64,000 nucleotides of DNA from Paraburkholderia phytofirmans PsJN (GTDB taxonomy: Bacteria; Pseudomonadota; Gammaproteobacteria; Burkholderiales; Burkholderiaceae), in the NCBI RefSeq assembly GCF_000020125.1, contig NC_010676.1:868001-932000 (forward strand). Direction: 5' to 3'. A model generated the notes under the pieces. The model was not told the origin of the DNA and did no database searches. It saw only the letters and a program-made list of their open reading frames with translations. Shown piece after piece: positions 15,376 to 24,291 of the stretch. Each line of letters opens with the position of its first letter. The first letter of the stretch is position 1. A program made the position numbers and the translations under genes.

Positions 15376-16935
15376 ATGGTCAATAAGCACCCGCTGCCAG
15401 GCAGTGAGCGAACAGTGGAACAGGGTTCGAAAGTCGTGGGGCAATGCGATCCGGCGGAGCGGATCGAAGTATTCGTCATGTTGCGCCGTCAGCAGCAGGC
15501 GCAGTTCGACGCGTTGATGAGCAAGATCGAAGCGGGCGATCCCAGTGTCAAGCCGCTGTCGCGCGAGACGCTCGCGAAGGACTACGGCGCCGCGCCGGAC
15601 GACATCGCCAAGGTCAAGGCCTTCGCCGCCGCACACGGTTTGACCGTGGTGCGCGAAGATCCGGCTGCGCGCACGGTCCTGCTGAGCGGCACGATTGCCC
15701 AATTCCAGGACGCGTTCGCCGTCAAGCTCGAACATTACGAACATCACACGTCCGGCCAGTTCCGCGGCCGCACCGGCACGATCAGCGTGCCCGACGATCT
15801 GCACGGCGTGGTGCAGGCCGTGCTCGGCCTCGACGACCGCCCGCAGGCGCGGCCGCACTTTCGCATCCGGCCGCCGTTCCAGGCGGCTCGCGGTCATCAG
15901 GTTTCGTTCACGCCGCCGCAACTCGCCTCGCTCTACCATTTTCCGCAAGGCGACGGCGGCGGTCAGTGCGTCGGCATCATCGAGCTGGGCGGCGGGTATA
16001 ACGCCAGCGATCTCAAGTCCTATTTCGCGAGCCTCGGCGTCGCCTCGCCCAAGGTAAAGTCGGTCGGCGTCGATCAGGGCAGCAACCAGCCCACTGGCGA
16101 CCCGAACGGGCCGGACGGCGAAGTCACGCTCGACATCGAAATTGTCGGCGCGATCGCCCCCGGGGCGGAGATCGCCGTGTATTTCACGCAGAACAGCGAC
16201 GCCGGCTTTATCGACGCGGTGAGCCGCGCGGTGCACGACACGACCAACAAGCCCTCGGTGATTTCGATCAGTTGGGGCGGGCCGGAGTCGAACTGGACCA
16301 GCCAGTCGTTGCAGGCCTTCAACAGCGTGCTGCAGTCGGCGGCAACGCTTGGCGTGACGGTCTGCGCGGCCTCGGGCGACAGCGGTTCGAGCGACGGCTC
16401 GGGCAGCGGCGATCAGGTCGACTTCCCGGCGTCGAGCCCCTATGTGCTGGCCTGCGGCGGCACGAGTCTCACCGCGTCGGGCACCTCGATCTCGCACGAG
16501 GCGGTCTGGAACGACGGCGCGCAAGGCGGCGCGACCGGCGGCGGCGTGAGCCAGGCTTTCCCGGTGCCGGTGTGGCAGAAAGGCTTGTCCGCCACGTCGA
16601 CGAAGGGCGGCAAGAAAGCGCTCGGCGGGCGCGGTGTGCCGGACGTGGCGGGCGACGCATCGCCGGTGACCGGCTACAGTGTCCTGATCGACGGCACGCA
16701 GACGGTGGTCGGCGGCACCAGCGCGGTTGCGCCGCTGTGGGCCGCGCTGATCGCGCGCATCAACGCGGCGAAAGGGCAGCCGGCCGGCTTCATCAACCCC
16801 AAGCTGTATAAGGCGACGGGCGCGTGCAACGACATCACGCAAGGCAACAACGGCAGTTTCGCGGCGTCCCCGGGTTGGGATGCCTGCACGGGGCTCGGCA
16901 GTCCCAATGGTCAGAAGGTGGCGGCCGCACTATAG
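15376..16935 (+). CDS. sedolisin-family (S53) serine peptidase, kumamolisin-like
   Basis: The 519-residue protein has an N-terminal activation domain (about residues 20-170, including VVREDPAARTVLLSGT) and an S53 catalytic domain. Catalytic residues are visible: Glu249 and Asp253 (GEVTLDIE), Asp335 (ASGDSGSS) and Ser449 in GGTSAVAPLWAA. Sedolisins are acid-active endopeptidases. No classical signal peptide is present at ATG 15376 (MVNKHPLPG), as in kumamolisins. GGAG precedes this start. It lies 70 bp before an S10 carboxypeptidase gene, which suggests that the two degrade protein together. Confidence 0.9.
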   Translation: MVNKHPLPGSERTVEQGSKVVGQCDPAERIEVFVMLRRQQQAQFDALMSKIEAGDPSVKPLSRETLAKDYGAAPDDIAKVKAFAAAHGLTVVREDPAARTVLLSGTIAQFQDAFAVKLEHYEHHTSGQFRGRTGTISVPDDLHGVVQAVLGLDDRPQARPHFRIRPPFQAARGHQVSFTPPQLASLYHFPQGDGGGQCVGIIELGGGYNASDLKSYFASLGVASPKVKSVGVDQGSNQPTGDPNGPDGEVTLDIEIVGAIAPGAEIAVYFTQNSDAGFIDAVSRAVHDTTNKPSVISISWGGPESNWTSQSLQAFNSVLQSAATLGVTVCAASGDSGSSDGSGSGDQVDFPASSPYVLACGGTSLTASGTSISHEAVWNDGAQGGATGGGVSQAFPVPVWQKGLSATSTKGGKKALGGRGVPDVAGDASPVTGYSVLIDGTQTVVGGTSAVAPLWAALIARINAAKGQPAGFINPKLYKATGACNDITQGNNGSFAASPGWDACTGLGSPNGQKVAAAL

Positions 16936-17005
16936 TCTGCAAACGCGCCCCGCAGGAAATCCTTCGGGGCGCCACAAAAGACGTGAACGAACCCATGGAG
17001 CGATC

Positions 17006-18667
17006 ATGACGAATACCGAGTCAGCTTCTGTTAGTCCGCAGCCGTCGCACAATTCGCATGCTTCAGGCGCGCCCGCGCCCGCGCCGGCCAGCGCGCCGCA
17101 CAAGGCCAAAGATCAGCCGTTCTTCGACCCGGTTGCTTACGGCAACGGGCCGGATGATTCCGTGACCGAAACCGATGAAAGCGCGGCGATCACGCACCAC
17201 TCGGTCACCATCGGCGGGCACAAGATCGACTACACGGCGACGGCGGGCCACCTCGTCATCGTCGACCCGAGTAGTTCAAAGGCGGAAGCCCGCATGTTCT
17301 ACGTGGCGTTCACGCAGGACAATCAGAAGGAAGAAGCCCGGCCGGTCACGTTCTTCTATAACGGCGGGCCTGGGTCGTCGTCCGTTTTCGTGCTGCTGGG
17401 CTCGTTCGCGCCGCGCCGCATCAAGACGTCGATGCCGAGCTTCACGCCACCCGCGCCGTATTCGATGGAAGACAACCCGGACAGCCTGCTCGACAAGAGC
17501 GACCTCGTCTTCATCAACCCGGTCGGCACCGGCTACTCGGCGGCGATCGCGCCGAAGAAGAACCGCGACTTCTGGGGCGTCGACCAGGACGCGGACTCGA
17601 TCAAGCAGTTCATCAAGCGTTTTCTGACCAAGAACAACCGCTGGAATTCGCCGAAGTACCTGTTCGGCGAGTCGTATGGCACGGCGCGCAGTTGCGTGCT
17701 GGCGTACCGTTTGCACGAAGATGGCGTGGATCTGAACGGCATCACGCTGCAATCGTCGATTCTCGATTACACGCAGGCCGGCAACCCGGTGGGCGCGCTG
17801 CCCACCGCGGCCGCGGACGCGTGGTATCACAAGAAGCTCGGCATCGCGCCGCGGCCGACCGACCTCGGCACGTTCGCCGAAGAAGTCGCGCAGTTCGCGC
17901 GCACGGACTATCTGGCCGCGCTGCGTAAGTTTCCGACCACCGACGCGGCAACGGTCGAAAAGCTCAGCGAATACACGGGCATCGACAAAACGACCTTGCT
18001 CGCGTGGAGTCTGGATGTCGCCTCGTACGACAGCCGGGGCAATTCGTTGTTCCTCACCACCCTGCTGAAATCCAAGGGTCTTGCGCTCGGCGAGTACGAC
18101 GGCCGTGTGACGGCGATAGGCACGGGCATTGCCGGCAAGATCGACCCGAATTCCGGCGGCAACGACCCGACCATGACGGCGGTGACCGGCGTCTACACGA
18201 CGATGTGGAACGTCTATCTGAACGAGCAACTGAAGTACACGTCGAATTCGTCGTTCACGGATCTGAACGACCAGGCCTTCAAGTACTGGGACTTCAGTCA
18301 CATCGATCCGACCGGCGCGCAGAAGGGCGTCGACTCGAAGGGCAACATCATTCTGTACACCGCCGGGGACCTGGCTGCCGTGATGGCGCTCAATCCCGAC
18401 CTGAAGGTGCTGTCGGCCAACGGCTTCTTCGATTTCGTCACGCCGTTTTATCAGACCGTGCTCGATTTACAGCAAATGCCGCTGCTCAGCCAGCAGGTCC
18501 GGCAGAATCTGTCGGCGCGCTTTTATCCGTCGGGGCATATGGTTTATCTCGACGGCGGATCGCGCACCGCGCTGAAGGCCGATCTCGCGAAGATGTACGA
18601 CACGACGGTGTCCAATACGCAGGCGCTGCTTCGTATCCGCGCATTGCAGGCGCGTGTGGCGCAGTAG
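17006..18667 (+). CDS. S10-family serine carboxypeptidase
   Basis: The 553-residue protein has the carboxypeptidase Y-type fold: the substrate/oxyanion motif FFYNGGPGSSSVFVLLGS, nucleophile Ser223 in FGESYGTAR, Asp476 in NGFFDFVTPF and His511 in YPSGHMVYLD. S10 enzymes remove C-terminal residues at acidic pH. The first ~60 residues are low complexity (APAPAPASAPHK), and no signal peptide is obvious. GGAG precedes ATG 17006. It follows the sedolisin gene; a strong hairpin after the stop probably ends the transcript. Confidence 0.9.
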   Translation: MTNTESASVSPQPSHNSHASGAPAPAPASAPHKAKDQPFFDPVAYGNGPDDSVTETDESAAITHHSVTIGGHKIDYTATAGHLVIVDPSSSKAEARMFYVAFTQDNQKEEARPVTFFYNGGPGSSSVFVLLGSFAPRRIKTSMPSFTPPAPYSMEDNPDSLLDKSDLVFINPVGTGYSAAIAPKKNRDFWGVDQDADSIKQFIKRFLTKNNRWNSPKYLFGESYGTARSCVLAYRLHEDGVDLNGITLQSSILDYTQAGNPVGALPTAAADAWYHKKLGIAPRPTDLGTFAEEVAQFARTDYLAALRKFPTTDAATVEKLSEYTGIDKTTLLAWSLDVASYDSRGNSLFLTTLLKSKGLALGEYDGRVTAIGTGIAGKIDPNSGGNDPTMTAVTGVYTTMWNVYLNEQLKYTSNSSFTDLNDQAFKYWDFSHIDPTGAQKGVDSKGNIILYTAGDLAAVMALNPDLKVLSANGFFDFVTPFYQTVLDLQQMPLLSQQVRQNLSARFYPSGHMVYLDGGSRTALKADLAKMYDTTVSNTQALLRIRALQARVAQ

Positions 18668-18689
18668 CTGCGGGTTGACGGATCGGATC

Positions 18690-18722
18690 GCATTGCGCCG
18701 CGTCGCAGACGCGGCGCAATGC
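18690..18722 (+). terminator. GC-rich hairpin after the peptidase pair
   Basis: GCATTGCGCCGCGTC (18690-18704) pairs perfectly over 15 bp with GACGCGGCGCAATGC (18708-18722), with loop GCA. It begins 23 bp after the carboxypeptidase stop. No T-run follows, so it may act as an mRNA 3' stabiliser or a weak terminator. Confidence 0.6.
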
Positions 18723-18928
18723 GGGATGCCTTTGCATCGCGACAATCAGGCGTTTGCGACTGGCGAAGCGTGACGGTAGCGCCGCCGGTCTCCTCAGCCC
18801 GCGAAATCCGCTAAGCGCGGCCTATGCACGCACCGCGCATAGGCAGGCTTTTTTACTTATCCATATTGAATGTGTTTTAATTAGTCTGCGAATTGAACTA
18901 TTGCGTGCCGCTCCCGGCGCGCCGACGA

Positions 18929-19582
18929 ATGAACGCAGGCATTGCAGACAGGCGTCGCGCCAGCTATTCCAGCGACGCGACCAGCAGTACGTACGACACG
19001 GCTTTGCCGGCGCTTGCGCGCCGGCGCGGCGTTGCGCGTCATCTCGGCAGGATACGTTTTGCGCTTGCGCTCGGCTTCACCGCGCTGGTGATGCTACGCA
19101 TGGGCGACGCTCGCGCGCAGAACGCCGGCATGCTCGACGAACGCGTCACGCAGCAATCGGTCGGCGACACGATTTGCCGTCCCGGTTACGCGGACACGGT
19201 CGCGCCGCCGTTCGACGAACTGATGGCGCACAAAGACCGCATGCTTGCCGCGCGCGGCATCGATACGGACAACGGCGCCACCTTCGCGCTCGACCGCCGC
19301 GTGCCGATCGTGCTCGGCGGCTCGCCGGACGCGCCCGCCAATCTCGATCTTCTGCCGTGGGCAGGCCACCAGGGCGAGCGCCGCAAGGCGCGCGCGGCGG
19401 TCATGCTCAAGCGCTGCGTCTGCGAAGGCAAACTGAGCCTCGCCGAAGCACAAGCCGCGATTATCGGCAACTGGTCGGTGGTTTATTCGGGCTTCAGTCA
19501 AACGTCTTGCGACGTGAGCCGGCTCGACGTGGCGACCGGCGGCAACGACGGTCGCGGCGCCGGCCGCGACAGCCCGCCGTGA
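18929..19582 (+). CDS. exported protein with degenerate HNH-like domain
   Basis: The product (217 residues from ATG 18929; the start is uncertain and TTG 18893 is also open) has a basic N-terminus and a signal-like segment (RIRFALALGFTALVML...ARAQ). The C-terminal half follows the layout of small exported HNH-type proteins: TICRPGY, FALDRRVPIVLGGSPDAPANLDLLPW, KARAAVMLKRCVCEGKLSLAEAQAAI. In active relatives the motif reads LDHL(I/V)PLELGG. Here Asp122 is followed by Arg123 instead of the metal-binding His, so nuclease activity is doubtful. It stands alone. Confidence 0.6.
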   Translation: MNAGIADRRRASYSSDATSSTYDTALPALARRRGVARHLGRIRFALALGFTALVMLRMGDARAQNAGMLDERVTQQSVGDTICRPGYADTVAPPFDELMAHKDRMLAARGIDTDNGATFALDRRVPIVLGGSPDAPANLDLLPWAGHQGERRKARAAVMLKRCVCEGKLSLAEAQAAIIGNWSVVYSGFSQTSCDVSRLDVATGGNDGRGAGRDSPP

Positions 19583-19695
19583 AGCCGGTCGGCTTGTGTG
19601 CGGCGCCTGCTTCGTTCACGCGCATTTAACAGCTATTCAGCCGCGCGGCTTGCAACTCGCAGGCCGCGGCCCCATCTAGTTTTCGGAGAATCATC

Positions 19696-20046
19696 ATGAT
19701 CCATTTACGTCTTGCCGCCATGGCGCTTTCTATCGGCTGCGTGTTCGGCAGCACTGCCGTGCTCGCCGCCGAGCCGGTGCATTGCGGCCAGGCCGACACG
19801 CTGAAGATTCGCGGCGATGTGCCCGCGGCCATCAGCTTCGACGTGTACCGCCAACTGCGGCCGTTGAGCGCGCAACGTGTTGCGCTGTTCCAGTCGGCCG
19901 GCGAGGTGAAGCGCCTGCCTGACGGCCTGGCCGTATGCGAAGTCGCTGACGACGGCGTCGACGATCCGTCCGCGGTGCTGGTTCAACTGCCGCAGGGCAG
20001 GAATGCATGGTGGGTGAGCTCGGCCAACGTGCAAGCGGCGGACTGA
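19696..20046 (+). CDS. exported protein, unknown function
   Basis: The 116-residue protein has a signal peptide (ALSIGCVFGSTAVLAA, cleaved before EPVHCG). The mature part has two Cys (EPVHCGQ and LAVCEVAD), likely disulfide-bonded, and a beta-rich C-terminus (VLVQLPQGRNAWWVSSANVQAAD). CGGAGAA precedes the ATG. No family recognised. Confidence 0.7.
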   Translation: MIHLRLAAMALSIGCVFGSTAVLAAEPVHCGQADTLKIRGDVPAAISFDVYRQLRPLSAQRVALFQSAGEVKRLPDGLAVCEVADDGVDDPSAVLVQLPQGRNAWWVSSANVQAAD

Positions 20047-20244
20047 TCGCGACAACCAGTCCGCCTTTTGCGCAGGTCCCTCGCAGGATGCCGTGGCGAT
20101 GCGCGGCGCGGCCCGGTTTTCGCGCTCAGTGTCCGCATTCGATGCGTTTGCCGGGTCTGTAGCGGGAAATGAACAGCTGTTTTGCTATTTTTGACGCCGC
20201 TTATTCAGGTACAGTGCATTAACGGCAAGATTTAAGCCCGTTTT

Positions 20245-20273
20245 TTGACGACACTGTGTTGCATCGCTTTTAC
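20245..20273 (+). promoter_or_regulatory. possible promoter for the small membrane protein/RRM pair
   Basis: TTGACG (20245-20250) and TTTACT (20268-20273) are 17 bp apart, about 50 bp upstream of ATG 20326. The -35 matches sigma70 in 5 of 6 positions, the -10 in 4 of 6. Confidence 0.3.
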
Positions 20274-20325
20274 TGTCGATTGTGGCTATCCTGAGTACAG
20301 GACGAAACTCGCAGGGGAGAATTAA

Positions 20326-20484
20326 ATGATCGCCTTCTATCTGTCATTGGCCGCTTTGGGCGCCGCCGGCGCTGCGTTGATCCGCCAACTCGCTGCCGTG
20401 CAGGCGAAACAGCGTGCCGCATTGCGCCCCGTGCGCGTGCAGTCCGCGGATCGCGGCGCTGGCCGCAACGCGCGCAGAGGGTAG
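20326..20484 (+). CDS. small membrane-anchored protein (52 aa)
   Basis: A 52-residue frame starts at ATG 20326 behind AGGGGAG. It has one hydrophobic segment (MIAFYLSLAALGAAGAALI) and a strongly basic tail (AVQAKQRAALRPVRVQ... and GRNARRG). The stop is 5 bp before the RRM-like gene start, so the two form a tight pair. The basic cytoplasmic tail beside an RNA-binding protein gene is suggestive, but no function is known. Confidence 0.6.
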   Translation: MIAFYLSLAALGAAGAALIRQLAAVQAKQRAALRPVRVQSADRGAGRNARRG

Positions 20485-20489
20485 AGCGC

Positions 20490-20756
20490 ATGAACCTGAT
20501 CGTGCGCAACATCGCGCAATCGTGCAGCGAGCAGGAAGTGCGGGATTTCCTCAAGCACGAACTTGGGCATTACGCGAAGAACATCGAGGTCGTCGACGCA
20601 GGTAAGCCCGGCGCGTACGCCACGGTCGAACTGGACGCCGAAGTGCCCTATGTCGGCGAAGTGATCGCGCGGCAGATTCACGGCAAGCAGTTGGGCGGCC
20701 AGACGCTTGAAGCCAGCGCCGATCTGTTCACCGACGAACCGCCGGCGCCTCAGTAA
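20490..20756 (+). CDS. RRM-like RNA-binding protein
   Basis: The 88-residue protein fits a single RNA-recognition-motif fold: RNP2-like MNLIVRNIA at the N-terminus, helix SEQEVRDFLKHELG, strand NIEVVD, RNP1-like KPGAYATVELD, then helix VGEVIARQIHGKQLGGQTLEAS. Bacterial RRM proteins bind single-stranded RNA; here the RNP1 aromatic positions are only partly kept (AYATVEL). It follows a 52-residue membrane protein gene by 5 bp. Confidence 0.75.
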   Translation: MNLIVRNIAQSCSEQEVRDFLKHELGHYAKNIEVVDAGKPGAYATVELDAEVPYVGEVIARQIHGKQLGGQTLEASADLFTDEPPAPQ

Positions 20757-20847
20757 CCCAGCGCGATCGATTCACCTGAATGCGTTGCGCGACAAGAGCG
20801 CACGTAAGCCGGCGTGCCGGCGCGTCGTCCGCACACCCATCCCTTTC

Positions 20848-21708
20848 TCAATCTCCGCTTGTCTGCACCGGCCAATCGAACGGCGTGTACGGCAACGCGC
20901 GCTTGTGACGCGTGACTTCGTGGAAGCGCAAGATGGTCTCGCGTGCCGCATCGCTCACGGGTTTGCGCTCCAGAAAGTCGTCGATTGCGTCGTACGGAAT
21001 GCCATAGGCGTCCTCGTCGGGTCGTTGCGGCCGCAACATTTCGAGGTCGGCGGTCGGCACCTTGTGCGCTAATGCTTCCGGCGCGCCCAGCGCTTTGGAC
21101 ACCGCGCGCACACGCCGCTTGTTGAGCCCGGTGAGCGGCAATACATCGGCGCCGCCGTCGCCGAACTTCGTGAAGAAGCCCATCACCGATTCGGCCGCGT
21201 GATCCGTGCCGATGACCACCCCGGCCCGCGCACTGGCCACCGCGTATTGCGCGATCATGCGCTGCCGCGCCTTGATATTGCCGTGCACGAAGTCCTGTTG
21301 CGATTCGTCCTTATAGAGCAGGCCGCTTTGATCCAGCGCGGCGAGCATGGCGTCGGCCGCAGGTTTGATATCGATGGTGAGATTTTCGTCCGCGCGAATG
21401 AAACGCAATGCCTGCTGCGCGTCGGCTTCGTCTTTCTGTTCGCCGTAAGGCAGACGTATTGCGACGAAGTGCGCGTCGTAATGTTCGGCGCGCAATCGCT
21501 CGACCGCGAGTTGCGCGAGCCGCCCCGCAGTTGTCGAGTCGACGCCGCCGCTGATCCCGAGCACATACGTTTTCAGGCCGCTGCTACGCAGATAATTCGC
21601 GAGGAAAGCAACCCGGCGCTCGATTTCATATTCAGCATCGAACTCGGCGCTGATGTGCATTTCTTCAGAGATGCTTGCCTGGCGTGCGACTGGATCGTGT
21701 TGCGTCAT
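20848..21708 (-). CDS. nadE: NH3-dependent NAD+ synthetase
   Basis: The 286-residue enzyme adenylates and amidates deamido-NAD to NAD+ using ammonia. The ATP-pyrophosphatase P-loop SGGVDSTTAGRLAQLA lies at about 54-69. Other family segments are visible (IRLPYGEQKDEADAQQAL, GNIKARQRMIAQY, VIGTDHAAESVMGFFTKFGDGGADVLPL, LNKRRVRAVSKALGAP, LEMLRPQRPDEDAYGIPYDAID). The length fits the short bacterial form without a glutaminase domain. Monocistronic here. Confidence 0.95.
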   Translation of the reverse strand: MTQHDPVARQASISEEMHISAEFDAEYEIERRVAFLANYLRSSGLKTYVLGISGGVDSTTAGRLAQLAVERLRAEHYDAHFVAIRLPYGEQKDEADAQQALRFIRADENLTIDIKPAADAMLAALDQSGLLYKDESQQDFVHGNIKARQRMIAQYAVASARAGVVIGTDHAAESVMGFFTKFGDGGADVLPLTGLNKRRVRAVSKALGAPEALAHKVPTADLEMLRPQRPDEDAYGIPYDAIDDFLERKPVSDAARETILRFHEVTRHKRALPYTPFDWPVQTSGD

Positions 21709-21953
21709 GATTCTTCTTTGCTCCTTGCGCGCTTGCGCACATGTCGAACCGTAACCGGCCCGGGTTCAATTCACCTTCGCACCGCTTTGAATCCGCCGCA
21801 TTGATTTGCAAAGATGTCCAGTTATTACAGCGGTATCAATCATTCGACGAATCTTCATCGACAGATCGCAGTGTGCTTAGTAACATCCTCGTTCTGAGAG
21901 CGCCGCGTGAGCCGGCGAGCAGTCAATAATAATCAGGTTTGCTCAAACACGCG

Positions 21954-23024
21954 ATGAACCACACCAACCGGCCTGGCCAGCCTGTAATGGACCGTCTGTT
22001 TTTCGCGTCGGTCAATCGTCCGCCCGACGTGTCGTGTATGTCGTATCGACTTTCCGTGCGGGGCATCGCGCGCGCATTGCCTTCTTTGCGCCGGTGGGCG
22101 CGTGCGCTGAGCGCCGCGTTATGCATGGCGTCATGCGGCGCGGCGATGGCAGCTTCGGCGCCCGTCGCGGTGTCGGCGCCAAAGCCGGTGAATCGTCCGG
22201 TGGCTGCCGTCAATGCGTCGGCTGTCGCCGCGCCCGATGCCGCCGGCGTGGTCGATCCGCGTCGCGCGTTCATGCTGCGGGAGGTGTTCGCGCAGAACGT
22301 CACGCGTACGCTGAATGTGCCGGCAGCGGAGCAGCGAGCCTATGCCAACCGGCTGCAAGCCGTGCTCGGCGCGCACATGCTCGGCGATCTGTCGGGCGAG
22401 TATGTCGTGCTGGTCGATCGCAATGCCAACGTGCAGGCGCTCTTCATCTATTTTCGCGCCGCGCCGGCCGACGCCTGGCAGATGATCGGGGCGTCGCCGG
22501 TTTCGACCGGGCTGCCGGGCGAGTACGACCACTTCATCACGCCGCTCGGCGTATTCGAGCACACGCCGGCCAACATGGATTTCCGTTCGGAAGGCACGCA
22601 GAACGAAAACCATATTCGCGGCTACGGCAAGCGTGATATGCGGATCTTCGACCTCGGCTGGGCCCAGGGTGAGCGCGGCTGGGGCAAGGGCGGCGTGTCG
22701 CAGATGCGCTTCCAGATGCACGCCACCGACCCCGACCATCTCGAATCGCTGCTGGGCATGCGTCACTCGAAAGGTTGCGTGCGCATTCCCGCGTCGCTCA
22801 ATTCGTTTATCGATCACTATGGCATTCTCGATGCCGAGTATGTCGCGCTCGTCGAATCGGGTAAATCGCTGTGGGTGTTGAAAAGCGACCGACAGGTGAC
22901 GCCGTGGGCTGGGCGTTACATCGCCGTGGTGGATTCGGCGCGCAAGAGCCGCCCAGCGTGGGCGCCGGCGCCGGGCAGCAAGGCGCGCGCTAAATTGCCG
23001 GCAGGAGCGGACACGGCGGATTGA
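21954..23024 (+). CDS. exported L,D-transpeptidase (YkuD-type)
   Basis: The protein (356 residues from ATG 21954; later ATGs at 21987 and 22038 are possible) has an N-terminal export signal around residues 45-70 (ALSAALCMASCGAAMAAS). A catalytic domain follows with the L,D-transpeptidase signature: His in MRFQMHATDPDH, then RHSKGCVRIP with the nucleophile Cys and the Arg. These enzymes cross-link or modify peptidoglycan in the periplasm. The C-terminal tail is basic and Pro/Ala-rich. A degenerate repeat begins right after the stop. Confidence 0.85.
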   Translation: MNHTNRPGQPVMDRLFFASVNRPPDVSCMSYRLSVRGIARALPSLRRWARALSAALCMASCGAAMAASAPVAVSAPKPVNRPVAAVNASAVAAPDAAGVVDPRRAFMLREVFAQNVTRTLNVPAAEQRAYANRLQAVLGAHMLGDLSGEYVVLVDRNANVQALFIYFRAAPADAWQMIGASPVSTGLPGEYDHFITPLGVFEHTPANMDFRSEGTQNENHIRGYGKRDMRIFDLGWAQGERGWGKGGVSQMRFQMHATDPDHLESLLGMRHSKGCVRIPASLNSFIDHYGILDAEYVALVESGKSLWVLKSDRQVTPWAGRYIAVVDSARKSRPAWAPAPGSKARAKLPAGADTAD

Positions 23025-23041
23025 TTCGCGGCGGGGGCGTC

Positions 23042-23200
23042 GCGACTGCGCCGCGCATTGCGATTGCGCTGTGCATTGCGACTGCGCTGCATTGCGGCTG
23101 CGCCACGCATCGCTGTGCGCCGCCCACTGCGACTGTGCCGCGCACAGCGACCGCGCCACACGCAGCAAACAAGGCGCGCACAGCGACCGCCGCGCACCGC
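23042..23200. repeat. degenerate ~18-bp tandem repeat
   Basis: About eight imperfect copies of a unit like GCGACTGCGCCGCGCATT run from just after the L,D-transpeptidase stop. The first two, at 23042 and 23060, are exactly 18 bp apart and differ at three positions. Later copies are 15-18 bp long. The period is a multiple of three, so all frames stay open, but no Shine-Dalgarno or conserved start supports a gene. Confidence 0.65.
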
Positions 23201-23285
23201 GACTTTCCAGTGCATCGCACCCACGCCACGCATCGCGACAACGCCGCACACCACCCCCGCCTCGCCCATATCGAGCACGCACCCA

Positions 23286-24158
23286 TCACGACCGCGCCAG
23301 CAACACCCCCACCAACGCAACCGCAAACCCCACAATCTGCATCGGCAGCAGCGTCTCGCCGAAGCCGACATAGCCTTCGAGGGCAGCAAGCGGCGGCGCG
23401 AGAAACATCAGCGCAGTCGCGCGCGCCGCGTCGCCGCGTCTGACCATCCACACCAGCAACGTCACGCTAACGCCGGAGAGCATCACGATTCCCCACGCGA
23501 GCGATCCCCACAGCGTGGCGGACGCAATCCAGCGATGTTCACCGAGCGCAAGCACAAGCACGCCCGCGACGAGCGCGGCGCCGAAGTTCTGCACTGCGCT
23601 CGCGCTGCGAATATCGGCCTTGGCGAGCGAAGTCTTCTGGAACAGCGTGCCCGCCGTAATCGCGCCGATCGCGGCGATCGAGATCAGCACGACCAGCCAG
23701 GTGGGCGCGCTGCCGTGCGGCGTCGGCGCCGTGGCCGCCGTCAGCTTCGGTTCGAGCACCAGCACGACGCCGGCGAGACCGAGCGCCATGCCCGTCCAGC
23801 CGCGCCGCGATAACCGCTCGCCGAAGAGCGGCGCGGCGACCGCGGCCGTCGCGAGCGGTTGCAGCGCGCCGAGCAAAGCCATCACGCCGGCGCTCAAGCC
23901 TTGTGCGACGGCCCAGTAACCCGCGCCGAGATAGACACCTTGCAGCAGCGCACCCGCTACCAGATGTTTGCCGAAGTCGCGCCCGCGCGGCCACGTGGCG
24001 CGTGCAAACAGCGAGGCCAGCGCGAATATCAGCGCCGTGCCGCCGAAGCGGGCAAGCAGGAACAGATTGGGATCCGCGTACGGCGTGATCGCGCGGGCGA
24101 CCACGAAACCGGTCGACCACAACACGACGAAAACAGTGGCGATAAAGGAGGCGGGCAT
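23286..24158 (-). CDS. EamA/DMT-family transporter
   Basis: The 290-residue protein has ten predicted membrane segments in two EamA repeats (WSTGFVVARAITPYADPNLFLLARF; MALLGALQPLATAAVAAPLFGERL; second repeat ending LFLAPPLAALEGYVGFGETL). It is an inner-membrane drug/metabolite transporter; the substrate is unknown. ATG 24158 is the first ATG. The gene stands alone, convergent with the L,D-transpeptidase gene across a repeat region. Confidence 0.85.
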   Translation of the reverse strand: MPASFIATVFVVLWSTGFVVARAITPYADPNLFLLARFGGTALIFALASLFARATWPRGRDFGKHLVAGALLQGVYLGAGYWAVAQGLSAGVMALLGALQPLATAAVAAPLFGERLSRRGWTGMALGLAGVVLVLEPKLTAATAPTPHGSAPTWLVVLISIAAIGAITAGTLFQKTSLAKADIRSASAVQNFGAALVAGVLVLALGEHRWIASATLWGSLAWGIVMLSGVSVTLLVWMVRRGDAARATALMFLAPPLAALEGYVGFGETLLPMQIVGFAVALVGVLLARS

Positions 24159-24291
24159 CGGCAAGCGTTAAGAGAAAAGCCGCCATCTTGCCGGGAGACG
24201 CAACGCGCGTCTTGCTCGAAACTGCAATTGGCCAAACGCGTTGGCAGAGTCAGAGTGTGGTTTGAACCGCGCACCACCGCACATCACACCA

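Noticed and set aside
15292..16842. 516-codon minus-strand frame opposite the sedolisin gene
   Set aside because: Antisense shadow; Arg/Ala/Asp-rich with no recognisable domain while the other strand has a complete catalytic set.
23021..23443. 140-codon frame starting at the L,D-transpeptidase stop (ATGA overlap)
   Set aside because: It is composed of the degenerate repeat and antisense of the EamA gene, with no Shine-Dalgarno.
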